The notes below the pieces were generated by a model, which searched no databases, had not been told where the DNA came from, and saw only the letters and a program-made list of their open reading frames with translations. A stretch of DNA of 64,000 bases from Domibacillus robiginosus (GTDB lineage: Bacteria; Bacillota; Bacilli; Bacillales; Domibacillaceae). The position numbers and the translations under genes are program-made. Positions 7,887 through 16,259 of this stretch are shown piece after piece; position 1 is the first letter of the stretch, and each line of letters opens with the position of its first letter. Location of the stretch: the NCBI RefSeq assembly GCF_000966195.1, contig NZ_LAHL01000013.1:62001-126000 (forward strand). The letters are read 5' to 3'.

Positions 7887-8830
7887 CAGATAGATACACG
7901 GCAGCCACCGCTTCGCTTCGATTGATACAACAGTCCATCTGCTTCTTTCATTAAAAACTGAACTGGTACTCGTTTTGTGTCAGCGATCCCAGCCGATAAA
8001 AGAACGCCATATGTACGGAATTCTTGATTCCGCTTGCTTTCATTGATTATTTCCCGAGCGAACAGGGCTGCTTCCTCTGCTGACCGGTTCAAAAAGAGCA
8101 CACCAAATTCATCACCGCCAAATCGAAAGCCGTATGCATCCTCAGGAATAATTTGCTTGATAACTGAAGCAACCTCCATTAAAACATGGTCTCCGGCTTC
8201 GTGTCCAAACCGGTCATTCACTTGTTTAAATTTATCCAGATCGATCATTAAAAGAGCATGTGTCCCTTTTTCAATCCAATCAGACGCCATGGCACGCTTC
8301 CAGTAAACACGATTATACAATCCTGTTAATCCGTCCTGGATAAGCAGCCGCTCGGTATCAATCGCGTAAGACAGGAAGGAAGCAAGCTTCTTCAGAATTT
8401 GAACTGTTTTACTATCGTATCGGTTTAAGCATGTATTCATTGAGCAAAGGGTACCGAATGTGCTGCCGTCTCCCAAAGAGATAGGTACCCCTGCGTACGA
8501 ACCGATATTCAGTGAGTACGTAAAATCATTACGCTTTGTACGCTCGTCTTCCTTAGCATTTCCAATCAGCATCGGCTGCCTGCTTGCATAAGGTATTTGG
8601 CAATACGTATCCTGCAGGCGGACAGTTTCTCCTTCTTGAACCAAAATATCACTTCTAGAAAGGGTCTGTAATACCTTCAGGCGATCCCTTTCAATCAAGC
8701 TGATATAAAACGTTTCATCTCCGATTAAATCGTTGGCTATTGATAAAATATCCGCAAAGACGCGGGAAAATGCTGCTGTTTCCAGCCAGTCTGTTTCCAC
8801 TTCTTCACCTTCTTTCATCCATGCAATCAT
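7886..8830 (-). CDS. GAF-GGDEF diguanylate cyclase
   Basis: Predicted cytosolic sensor enzyme that makes cyclic di-GMP from two GTP. The 314-residue protein has a GAF domain at about 25-160 (SYAGVPISLGDGSTFGTLCS is typical) and a GGDEF domain at about 165-314. The GGDEF motif is intact at 238-242 (FRFGGDEFG) and DGLTGLYNR at 166-174 is the usual domain entry. No transmembrane segment is visible, so the ligand is probably cytosolic. It is a single gene; its stop codon touches the inner hairpin of repeat copy 1, so its 3' untranslated region should contain the repeat. Confidence 0.9.
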   Translation of the reverse strand: MIAWMKEGEEVETDWLETAAFSRVFADILSIANDLIGDETFYISLIERDRLKVLQTLSRSDILVQEGETVRLQDTYCQIPYASRQPMLIGNAKEDERTKRNDFTYSLNIGSYAGVPISLGDGSTFGTLCSMNTCLNRYDSKTVQILKKLASFLSYAIDTERLLIQDGLTGLYNRVYWKRAMASDWIEKGTHALLMIDLDKFKQVNDRFGHEAGDHVLMEVASVIKQIIPEDAYGFRFGGDEFGVLFLNRSAEEAALFAREIINESKRNQEFRTYGVLLSAGIADTKRVPVQFLMKEADGLLYQSKRSGGCRVSI

Positions 8831-8856
8831 TCATTTCAGTATAACGATGAAACAGC

Positions 8857-8886
8857 AAAAAGTCAGCCTTGGCCGGCTGACTTTTT
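8857..8886 (-). terminator. terminator of the 5-oxoproline operon
   Basis: A perfect 12-bp stem AAAAAGTCAGCC / GGCTGACTTTTT with a 6-base loop lies 9 bases beyond the ycsG stop. Confidence 0.92.
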
Positions 8887-8894
8887 GGGATGTT

Positions 8895-10109
8895 TTATTC
8901 AAATAATGTTGGGAGCTGGTTGATTAATGTGTAGCCGCCCATAAAAGCCATAAGTATAACGACAATAGCCCCCGCGATTGTCATCCAAATCGGATGGCGG
9001 TATGATCCGACAATATTTTTTCTATACGCTGCGATCAGCATTACGCCAAGAGCGATCGGTAAAATGAGTCCATTTAATGCTCCCGCAAGAATCAGCATTT
9101 TAACCGGCCTTCCAATTGTGGCAAAAATGATCGTAGATACAATAATAAATAAAACAATAATCGCTTTGTGATTTTTTTCAATAGCAGGGTGGAATGTACG
9201 GATAAAAGAAACCGATGTATACGCTGCTCCTATCACCGATGTAATAGCTGCAGACCACATCACAACACCGAACAAGCGATAACCGATATCGCCAGCGGCC
9301 AGCTGGAACACAGAAGCCGGCGGATTTTCAGGATCAATCGCGAGTCCTTGTGCCACGACGCCAAGTGCGGCCAAAAATAAAAAGATCCGCATAATCGAAG
9401 CGATGCCGATCGCAGAAACGGAACTTTTTGTTACCTGTGGAACCGCGGCTTCTCCTTTTATACCCGCATCAAGCAAACGATGCCCCCCGGCAAACGTAAT
9501 GTACCCGCCAACTGTACCGCCCACAAGCGTTACAATGGCTAATGTATCAATTGTATCCGGTACAAATGTTTTTACAACAGCCTCTCCTACCGGTGGGTTT
9601 GCTTGAAATACAACAAAAAGCACGAGTAAAATCATAACAAAACCCATTAGCTGGGTGAATTTATCCATTAATACGCCTGCTTCTTTTACAAGAAAAATCG
9701 CAACGGCGATAACAGCACTGATAATGGCACCTGTAACAGGTGACACACCAAAAATGACATTTGCACCTAACCCCGCACCGCCAATATTTCCAATGTTAAA
9801 TGCAATGCCGCCAAGTACAATAAGTGCGGCTAAAACATAACCGAGCCCAGGCAGTACCATGTTTGCAATTTCCTGCGCTCTTTTTTCTGAGACAACTAAA
9901 ATACGCCAAATATTTGTCTGTGCCCCGATATCGAGCAAAATAGAAACAAGAATAACGAAACCGAAGCTTGCGGCGAGCTGCTCGGTAAAAACCGTTGTCT
10001 GCGTTAAAAAGCCAGGTCCAATGGCGGAAGTTGCCATTAAAAAGGCAGCGCCTAATAATATACTCCAATTTGATTTTTCCTGCTGTTGAAGCTGTTTTTG
10101 TTTTGACAT
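8895..10109 (-). CDS. ycsG: NRAMP-family transporter (YcsG-like)
   Basis: Integral membrane protein of 404 residues with about 11 helices, resembling the NRAMP/YcsG family. In B. subtilis ycsG lies in the kip operon beside ycsF, as here. The motif GPGFLTQTTVFT near residue 31 stands where true NRAMP metal transporters have a DPGN metal-binding motif. That suggests the substrate is not a divalent metal and may be 5-oxoproline or a related acid; this is inference. It is the last gene of the operon, with its start 2 bp after the pxpA stop, so translation is probably coupled. Confidence 0.85.
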   Translation of the reverse strand: MSKQKQLQQQEKSNWSILLGAAFLMATSAIGPGFLTQTTVFTEQLAASFGFVILVSILLDIGAQTNIWRILVVSEKRAQEIANMVLPGLGYVLAALIVLGGIAFNIGNIGGAGLGANVIFGVSPVTGAIISAVIAVAIFLVKEAGVLMDKFTQLMGFVMILLVLFVVFQANPPVGEAVVKTFVPDTIDTLAIVTLVGGTVGGYITFAGGHRLLDAGIKGEAAVPQVTKSSVSAIGIASIMRIFLFLAALGVVAQGLAIDPENPPASVFQLAAGDIGYRLFGVVMWSAAITSVIGAAYTSVSFIRTFHPAIEKNHKAIIVLFIIVSTIIFATIGRPVKMLILAGALNGLILPIALGVMLIAAYRKNIVGSYRHPIWMTIAGAIVVILMAFMGGYTLINQLPTLFE

Positions 10110-10111
10110 GT

Positions 10112-10876
10112 TTATTCCTCCCTGGCGATTGAACGCACGTCAATCCCTTCTTCCTGCAGCTTTGTCCGGATCAGCCGGGCAAATGAAAGCGCGTGAGGTC
10201 CGTCGCCATGTATACAGACCGTGTCCGCTTGAATATCGACCTCTGTCCCGTCTGCTGCCCGTACTTTCTTTTCTTTCGCCATACGGATAACCTGAGATAC
10301 CGCTTCTTCCGAATCCTCAATTAATGCATGGGGCAAACGCCGCGGCGTCAGCATCCCTTCCCGGGTATAAGTACGGTCCGCAAAAACTTCACTGGCTGTT
10401 TTTAGTCCTGCTTTTTGGCCGGCTTCAACCAGCTTGCTTCCCGCCAGACCGTATAGAATAAGAGATGTATCCACATCTTTAACAGCTGCGGCAATAGCAG
10501 ACGCCATCTCTTCATTTGAAGCTGCCATATTATAAAGTGCACCATGCGGCTTCACATGATGCAGGGCAGCTCCTTCTATTTGCACGAACGCCTGAAGGGC
10601 GCCGATTTGATACACAACAAGTGAGTATACTTCTTCTGGCGAAAGCGCCATGTTCCGGCGTCCAAAACCGGCTAAATCTAGAAAGCCTGGATGGGCGCCC
10701 ATTTTGACGCCGTGCTCTATCGCTAAATGAACCGTTTTTTTCATTACATCTGGATCACCCGCATGAAATCCACAGGCAATATTCGCCGATGTAATGTATG
10801 GCATGATGTCCTGATCATGGCCGATGGAGTATGCTCCAAAGCTTTCTCCCATATCACAGTTAATATCTATTTTCAT
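10112..10876 (-). CDS. pxpA: 5-oxoprolinase subunit A (LamB/YcsF family)
   Basis: One of three subunits (PxpA, PxpB, PxpC) that hydrolyse 5-oxo-L-proline to glutamate with ATP; cytosolic. The 254-residue protein starts [14 protein letters not shown], the family signature with conserved Asp and Glu. It continues with [15 protein letters not shown] and ALYNMAA motifs, then [10 protein letters not shown] near the C-terminus. The ATG at 10876 is preferred over a TTG at 10891 because GGAGGTG lies between them. Partner genes pxpB and pxpC lie at the head of the same operon. Confidence 0.94.
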   Translation of the reverse strand: MKIDINCDMGESFGAYSIGHDQDIMPYITSANIACGFHAGDPDVMKKTVHLAIEHGVKMGAHPGFLDLAGFGRRNMALSPEEVYSLVVYQIGALQAFVQIEGAALHHVKPHGALYNMAASNEEMASAIAAAVKDVDTSLILYGLAGSKLVEAGQKAGLKTASEVFADRTYTREGMLTPRRLPHALIEDSEEAVSQVIRMAKEKKVRAADGTEVDIQADTVCIHGDGPHALSFARLIRTKLQEEGIDVRSIAREE

Positions 10877-10893
10877 AAAATGCACCTCCAAAA

Positions 10894-11646
10894 TCAGCGA
10901 TCTACGGCACCGAGTTCAGCGGAGATCTGCCGTGATGCTTCTGTCAGCTTTTCAATCATTTCTTTTGCATGTGCTTCATCTTGAAAGCGGACTTCAGGAC
11001 CTACCAGGCTAATCCCGGCTACTACATCTCCTTTATGATTAAAAATAGGAGCAGCAATAGCGGAAGAATGATCTTCTAATTCAGAATGGCTGATCGACCA
11101 GCCATTCTTCCGCGTTTCCTCAATCAGCTGACGCAGTTCTTCTTTGTTTTCCGGTGTTCCTTTTGCGTACCGTACAATCTGGAATGATTCAATTAACCAC
11201 TCTTGTTCGGCCTGCTCCATAAAAGACAGCAGTATACGAGGGCATGCTCCTCCATACAGCGGAGCACGACGGCCAATTTGTGTGTAAACGCGGACACGTT
11301 CCTGCGTATCAACCTTCTCAATGTAAACCGCTTCATCTCCGTCCCGTATCACAAGATTCACAGCTTCCCCTGTTTCTTTCCGGAGTTTTTGCATGTAGGG
11401 TAATGCAATGGAGCGGATATCCAGCCGTTCAGCGACAAGGTTACCGAGCGCCAGAAAAATTAAACCTAAACGGTAGGCACCTTCCTCGTCTTTCTCCAAA
11501 AATCCAAGTTCAAGCAATGACTCTGCCATTCGATAAACAGACGTTTTCGGCAGCCCTGTTTTGTCTATCATTTCCAGCAGTGTTAATTTTTCTTCTGTAA
11601 AAAACAATTGAATGATTTCCATTGATTTAAGGACAGTTTTATTCAT
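10894..11646 (-). CDS. IclR-family transcriptional regulator (KipR-like)
   Basis: DNA-binding regulator of 250 residues. The winged helix is at about 1-75 ([20 protein letters not shown] is the recognition region) and the IclR effector domain is at about 85-245 ([23 protein letters not shown]). By position it matches KipR of the B. subtilis kip operon and probably represses the operon in which it lies, with 5-oxoproline or a related compound as inducer; the effector is inference. It is separated from ycsI by about 95 bp and from pxpA by 17 bp. Confidence 0.88.
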   Translation of the reverse strand: MNKTVLKSMEIIQLFFTEEKLTLLEMIDKTGLPKTSVYRMAESLLELGFLEKDEEGAYRLGLIFLALGNLVAERLDIRSIALPYMQKLRKETGEAVNLVIRDGDEAVYIEKVDTQERVRVYTQIGRRAPLYGGACPRILLSFMEQAEQEWLIESFQIVRYAKGTPENKEELRQLIEETRKNGWSISHSELEDHSSAIAAPIFNHKGDVVAGISLVGPEVRFQDEAHAKEMIEKLTEASRQISAELGAVDR

Positions 11647-11742
11647 TTTCTTCTCTCTCCCTGTTCCGATAAATGGAATAGCCTCTCCATTTATTGTTTT
11701 GCTCCATTATATATGAAACAGTGGACAGAGGCGCAGCCAAAT

Positions 11743-12522
11743 TTATAAAACGGAGTACTGGCTGTCTTTTTGATCAGTAATAAACATATGTCCAGGCGCA
11801 TGGGTAATCATCAATGCCGGCTTGCTTGACATCGCAATAGATTGCGGGGTTGCACCGCATGCCCAGAAAACAGGCGTCTCACCTTCTTTTACGGTTACAG
11901 CATCGCCAAAATCCGGCTTGTCTAGCCGGGCAATGCCCATTTGTTCCGGCATGCCGATATGTACAGGTGAACCGTGCACCGACGGGAAGCGGGACGTTAC
12001 TTCCACCGCACGTACCACATCTTTCGATTGAAATGGACGCATGCTGACCACGAGGTTCCCATGAAACACACCAGCCGGTTCACATGGCTGATTTGTAATA
12101 TACATCGGTACATTCCGTTGTTCATCAATGTGGCGGATCGAAAGGCCATTGTCAAGCAAGGCATGTTCAAATGTAAAGCTGCATCCAATTAAAAAGGAAA
12201 CAAAATCGTCCTGCCAGTAAGCTTCAATACTCGTTACTTCTTCAACAAGCTCCCCGTGACGGTAAATCCGGTATTTTGGTGTGTCGTACCGCAAATCAGC
12301 CGTTGGTGCCGTTAATCGCGGAACCGGCGAACCTGCATCCGTTACTTCAAGAAGCGGGCATGCTTTTGGATTCCGCTGGCAAAACAGCAAAAAGTCATAT
12401 GCCTGTTCTTTCGGCAAAATCACAAGATTAGCTTGCGTGTACCCAGGGGCCAGGCCAGCTGTTGGCGTTGTCCATTTGTTTTCCCGAATCTGCTTACGAA
12501 CCCATTCCAAAGACGTTTCCAT
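11743..12522 (-). CDS. ycsI: DUF1445 putative hydro-lyase (YcsI-like)
   Basis: Cytosolic protein of 259 residues in the DUF1445 family, which includes YcsI of the kip operon and mitochondrial D-glutamate cyclase. Motifs seen: TAGLAPGYTQANLVILP near the start, LIGCSFTFEHALL in the middle, and VFWACGATPQ and ITHAPGHMFITD near the end. D-glutamate cyclase interconverts D-glutamate and 5-oxo-D-proline, so a role in 5-oxoproline metabolism fits the operon; the exact bacterial reaction is not established. The gene is 14 bp downstream of accC. Confidence 0.85.
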   Translation of the reverse strand: METSLEWVRKQIRENKWTTPTAGLAPGYTQANLVILPKEQAYDFLLFCQRNPKACPLLEVTDAGSPVPRLTAPTADLRYDTPKYRIYRHGELVEEVTSIEAYWQDDFVSFLIGCSFTFEHALLDNGLSIRHIDEQRNVPMYITNQPCEPAGVFHGNLVVSMRPFQSKDVVRAVEVTSRFPSVHGSPVHIGMPEQMGIARLDKPDFGDAVTVKEGETPVFWACGATPQSIAMSSKPALMITHAPGHMFITDQKDSQYSVL

Positions 12523-12536
12523 TTTTATGCCTCCCT

Positions 12537-13889
12537 TTATTCTCTTGAAAAAAGATTAACCTCTTCTAAAAAACGTGTAGTGAATGTTCCTTTCTTAAAC
12601 AGTTCTTGGTCAAGCAGCCGCAAGTGAAAGGGAATCGTCGTTTCAATTCCTGTGATGACCATTTCATTTAATGACCGTTTCATTTTTTGCAGCGCTTCTT
12701 CCCTTGTTTCTCCCCACACAATCACTTTTGCAGCCATTGAATCATAAAAAGGAGGGATAGCATACCCGGTATAAACGGCACTGTCCACCCTTACCCCAAA
12801 ACCGCCTGGCGGGAGGTATTCCACTACGCGCCCCGGAGACGGCCGAAAGTCATGCTCGGGGCTTTCCGCATTGATCCGGCATTCAATAGCCCAGCCCGTT
12901 ATCCGGATATCTTCTTGTTTATGCGAAAGCGGCAGGCCGGCTGCAATCTTTATTTGTTCTTTAATAATATCTACTGTAGTCACAAGTTCCGTTACAGGAT
13001 GTTCGACCTGAATGCGAGTGTTCATTTCCATAAAATAAAACTGGCCATGCTTATCAAGCAAAAATTCAATGGTTCCCGCACTGTGATATTGAACTGCTTG
13101 AGCTGCTTTTACAGCTGCTTCACCCATTTGGCGGCGAAGCTGTTCACTTAGCGCTGGTGAGGGTGCTTCTTCTACCAGCTTTTGGTGCCTTCTTTGAATG
13201 GAACAGTCTCGTTCGCCCAGGTGAATCACCTGTCCGAAGCGGTCTGCCAGCACTTGAATTTCAATATGGCGCGGTTCCTCGATATATTTTTCAAGGTAAA
13301 CAGCAGCATTGCCAAAGGCTTTTTCCGCTTCAGACTGCGCCTGATGAATCGCCTGCTGCAGGTCCTTCTCTGTTTCCGCCAGGCGCATCCCTTTGCCGCC
13401 GCCTCCTGCTGTCGCTTTGACAATAACCGGATAGCCGATTTCTTTTGCCACCTTTAAGGCTTCATCCTGACTTTGGATGATGCCTTCTGTTCCTGGCACC
13501 GTTGGCACTCCCGCTTCTTTCATCGTTGAGCGCGCTACCGCTTTTTCACCCATTTTGCGGATCGCTTCCGGTTCAGGTCCAATAAACACGACATTGCATG
13601 CACGACACATTTCCGCAAAATCTGCATTTTCGGCCAAAAACCCATACCCCGGATGAATCGCATCTGCCTGCGTCACCATAGCAGCACTCATGATATTATG
13701 CATATTCAAATAACTGTCTTTAGCAGGTGTTTTCCCGATACAAAGCGCTTCGTCCGCAAGCTTTACATGCAGCGACTCACGGTCTGCTTCGGAAAAAATG
13801 GCAACCGTCTGGATGCCCATCTCTTTGCAGGCGCGAATAATACGTACCGCGATTTCCCCTCTGTTTGCAATCAATACTTTTTTAAACAT
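12537..13889 (-). CDS. accC: biotin carboxylase
   Basis: ATP-dependent carboxylation of biotin on a carrier protein; cytosolic. Its 450 residues cover the full biotin carboxylase: N-terminal [23 protein letters not shown]-grasp glycine loop [14 protein letters not shown] (about 157-170), and the [13 protein letters not shown] segment (about 288-300) with the catalytic Glu and Arg. The operon context (pxpBC and pxpA) and the absence of carboxyltransferase genes suggest a dedicated pair with the accB beside it rather than the fatty-acid synthesis enzyme. It lies 13 bp after accB. Confidence 0.94.
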   Translation of the reverse strand: MFKKVLIANRGEIAVRIIRACKEMGIQTVAIFSEADRESLHVKLADEALCIGKTPAKDSYLNMHNIMSAAMVTQADAIHPGYGFLAENADFAEMCRACNVVFIGPEPEAIRKMGEKAVARSTMKEAGVPTVPGTEGIIQSQDEALKVAKEIGYPVIVKATAGGGGKGMRLAETEKDLQQAIHQAQSEAEKAFGNAAVYLEKYIEEPRHIEIQVLADRFGQVIHLGERDCSIQRRHQKLVEEAPSPALSEQLRRQMGEAAVKAAQAVQYHSAGTIEFLLDKHGQFYFMEMNTRIQVEHPVTELVTTVDIIKEQIKIAAGLPLSHKQEDIRITGWAIECRINAESPEHDFRPSPGRVVEYLPPGGFGVRVDSAVYTGYAIPPFYDSMAAKVIVWGETREEALQKMKRSLNEMVITGIETTIPFHLRLLDQELFKKGTFTTRFLEEVNLFSRE

Positions 13890-13902
13890 GTAAATGCTCC
13901 TT

Positions 13903-14364
13903 TTACGATCGCTTCTTCAGCTTAAAAAGCGGCTGCCCATACTCCACTACGTCTCCATCTTCCACCAGCACTTCAACAATTTCACCATCTACATCCGCCT
14001 GAACTTCATTAAACAGCTTCATCGCTTCTACAATGCAGACAACTTGTCCTTTTTGGACAATGTCTCCTATTTGAACAAGCGGTTCTTCGCCTTCGTTAGC
14101 ACGTGTGTAAAAGGTGCCCACCATGGGAGAAGTAATGACTTCATCCTTCGATACAGCTTCATCCTTCGCTGCTTTATCTGTTTGTTCATTTGATAGCAGC
14201 TGATCAGGCACTGCTGCATTGACTTCTTCCTTTTGAACCTTGTCTTGAAAGACTGGCTGTTTTTCAAGCTTCATTTTCATTCCGTCATATTCAAACGTGA
14301 AGACATTGACACTCGACCGGTCAATAATATTCACCATTTCCTGAAAGTCACTCATTTTAATCAT
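13903..14364 (-). CDS. accB: biotin carboxyl carrier protein
   Basis: Carries biotin for the neighbouring carboxylase. The 153-residue protein has a lead helix, a charged linker (about 35-75) and a C-terminal biotinyl domain with the EAMKL motif and biotinylated Lys116. The ATG at 14364 is chosen over an in-frame ATG at 14382 because AAGGAG lies just before it. It follows pxpC with an 18-bp gap. The domain order matches the AccB of acetyl-CoA carboxylase, but carboxyltransferase genes are absent here. Confidence 0.93.
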   Translation of the reverse strand: MIKMSDFQEMVNIIDRSSVNVFTFEYDGMKMKLEKQPVFQDKVQKEEVNAAVPDQLLSNEQTDKAAKDEAVSKDEVITSPMVGTFYTRANEGEEPLVQIGDIVQKGQVVCIVEAMKLFNEVQADVDGEIVEVLVEDGDVVEYGQPLFKLKKRS

Positions 14365-14382
14365 GGCTGTCTCCTTATACAT

Positions 14383-15387
14383 TCATTCAAATGACCATTT
14401 CTTTAACAAAAGAGCGGTACGAATTTGTTTGATTTCCTTTTCGCGTTTCATGTAAAGCTGTTCTGCTTCATAAAGCGAAATTTCTTGAAAGCGGACGCGG
14501 TCTCCCGGCTTCATTTGAGCGACGACCGGTAAATCGGCCGCTGCAATTTGTCCAATTCTCGGGTAGCCGCCGGTTGTCTGACGGTCTGCAAGCAGTACAA
14601 TTGGGTTGCCATCGCTCGGCACTTGAATCGTTCCATTGGCTACCGCTTCAGACAATAATTCAAACGGCTGTTTTAGCCCGAGAGAAGCACCTGAAAGACG
14701 GTATCCCATCCGGTCCGACTGCGGGGTAATTTGAAATTCCTGTTCGAAAAACTTCTTTTGGGCAGATTCCGAAAACTTCTCAAATTCGGCTCCTTTTAAG
14801 ACACGGACCACACTTTTATTAATATAACGTTCAAACGGCACATACCAGTCAACTGACGCAAATGACCCCTGTTTCAGCTTGCTTTGAAGGACTTTTTTTA
14901 TTTTACGAGAAAAGCTGCTTTCCTCTCCCAGCGGAATCAAATCGCCTTCCTGGAGAGCGCGCCCTTTAAAGCCGCCAATTTCCCCGCGTATATACGTACT
15001 TTTGCTGTTCATCACATTTGGAATGGAAAAGCCACCTGCGACAGCAACGTACGCGCGGCATCCAGCTTTACAGCCGGTGAACGAAAGAACCGTATTCTTT
15101 TGTACAAAAACAGGTCTCCATAAAGGAACGGGATTTCCATCGATGACCGGGTTTAAGCTTCCGCCCGTAATGGAAATCAATGTGTCTTCGTTAAACTGAA
15201 GAGATGTACCCATCATCGTTACTTCAATGGCTGCTTCTCCCTCTTCATTTCCGACTAATACATTTGCGAGACGAAGCGAAAGCGAATCCATTGCGCCGCC
15301 AACCACGACTCCGTATTGTTGGAATCCATATCGCCCTAAATCTTGAATTGTCGCCAAGAGTCCCGGGCGGATGATTTGTACACTCAT
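14383..15387 (-). CDS. pxpC: 5-oxoprolinase subunit C (KipA family)
   Basis: Second half of the KipI-KipA type amidohydrolase; with PxpB and PxpA it opens 5-oxoproline to glutamate. The 334-residue protein opens MSVQIIRPGLLATIQDLGR, the family signature, and carries AYVAVAGGF and DRQTTGGYPRIG. The start at 15387 (second ATG) is chosen since AGGAGAG is 6 bases upstream and the ATG overlaps the pxpB stop as ATGA; the first ATG at 15393 is too close to that ribosome site. Confidence 0.93.
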   Translation of the reverse strand: MSVQIIRPGLLATIQDLGRYGFQQYGVVVGGAMDSLSLRLANVLVGNEEGEAAIEVTMMGTSLQFNEDTLISITGGSLNPVIDGNPVPLWRPVFVQKNTVLSFTGCKAGCRAYVAVAGGFSIPNVMNSKSTYIRGEIGGFKGRALQEGDLIPLGEESSFSRKIKKVLQSKLKQGSFASVDWYVPFERYINKSVVRVLKGAEFEKFSESAQKKFFEQEFQITPQSDRMGYRLSGASLGLKQPFELLSEAVANGTIQVPSDGNPIVLLADRQTTGGYPRIGQIAAADLPVVAQMKPGDRVRFQEISLYEAEQLYMKREKEIKQIRTALLLKKWSFE

Positions 15388-16115
15388 TGCCATCTCTCCT
15401 GATACTGGTCATATTCTTCCTTGGTGATCGGCACAAATTTCACGATGTCACCCGCCGACAGTACACTTGGCTGATCACGGTCCGGACGGAAAAGAGCCAT
15501 CGGTGTCCGTCCGATCAGCTGCCATCCGCCCGGTGTAGAGATCGGATATACGCCTGTTTGGCTGCCTGCTATTCCAACACTTCCAGCCGGAATAGACGTA
15601 CGCGGGGACGGGCGGCGTGGGGCATTTATTTTTTCTGAAAGGCCGCCAAGGTAAGGAAAGCCTGGTGCGAACCCGATCATGTAAACGGGATACTGGGCTG
15701 ATGCATGCAAATGAATCACTTCATCGGCCGAAAGCTGATTGTGTGCCGCGACGAAATCGAGATCCGGTCCAAAATCGCCTCCATAGCATACCGGAATGTC
15801 CACAATTCGCGGAGTGCTTTCTACTTCCTCAACAAGTGTCTCCAAAATCTGCTCAAGAATGGCACGGACAATTTGAAAAGAAGATTTCTCATTTTCTCCG
15901 TATGTCCGTTTCACAATAAATGGGTCAAAAAAAACTGTTACACTGGCAAAAGCAGGCGTACATTCAATGAATCCAGAGAATGATTCAGAATGAAGTTTTG
16001 TTGCTAGCGCTTTCACTTTTTTATTAATGAACGAACTGATTTCTGTTCCAAATTGAACGGTCAAAGCCGACTCTCCTAACGGCTTCATTTGAATCTCTTC
16101 TAGGTTTTTTTTCAT
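15384..16115 (-). CDS. pxpB: 5-oxoprolinase subunit B (KipI family)
   Basis: First gene of the operon; cytosolic partner of PxpC. In B. subtilis the homologue KipI also binds the kinase KinA. Family motifs: PLGESALTVQFG near the start, YMIGFAPGFPYLGGL, PRTSIPAGSVGIAG and TPGGWQLIGRT. The start is uncertain. An ATG at 16160 has no ribosome site and lies only about 20 bases after the promoter; 16115 (MKKNLEEI) has a distant AAAGGTGG; and 16088 (MKPLGES) matches where relatives begin but has a weak site. I use 16115. Confidence 0.88.
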   Translation of the reverse strand: MKKNLEEIQMKPLGESALTVQFGTEISSFINKKVKALATKLHSESFSGFIECTPAFASVTVFFDPFIVKRTYGENEKSSFQIVRAILEQILETLVEEVESTPRIVDIPVCYGGDFGPDLDFVAAHNQLSADEVIHLHASAQYPVYMIGFAPGFPYLGGLSEKINAPRRPSPRTSIPAGSVGIAGSQTGVYPISTPGGWQLIGRTPMALFRPDRDQPSVLSAGDIVKFVPITKEEYDQYQERWQ

Positions 16116-16186
16116 CGTTTGAATCTTTCTCACCACCTTTGTTCCAAATATCGGAATCATAATTCTTATTTTCGGAATATAGAATC

Positions 16187-16215
16187 ATTATAATTATCAG
16201 AAAAATGGAATGCAA
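16187..16215 (-). promoter_or_regulatory. sigma-A promoter of the 5-oxoproline operon
   Basis: Minus-strand TTGCAT (16215-16210) and TATAAT (16192-16187) are 17 bases apart, an excellent match. Downstream, an imperfect inverted repeat TTCCGAAAATA...TATTTGGAA lies over the likely transcription start and is a candidate operator for the IclR-type regulator. Confidence 0.7.
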
Positions 16216-16218
16216 GAA

Positions 16219-16256
16219 AAATTAAGAGCGACCAGAAAAAATTCTGATCGCTCTTA
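16219..16256 (-). terminator. terminator of the beta-amylase gene
   Basis: The stem TAAGAGCGAcCAGAA / TTCTGaTCGCTCTTA with a 4-base loop has one mismatch and is followed by T residues on the minus strand. It lies immediately before the promoter of the 5-oxoproline operon. Confidence 0.85.
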
Positions 16257-16259
16257 GTA

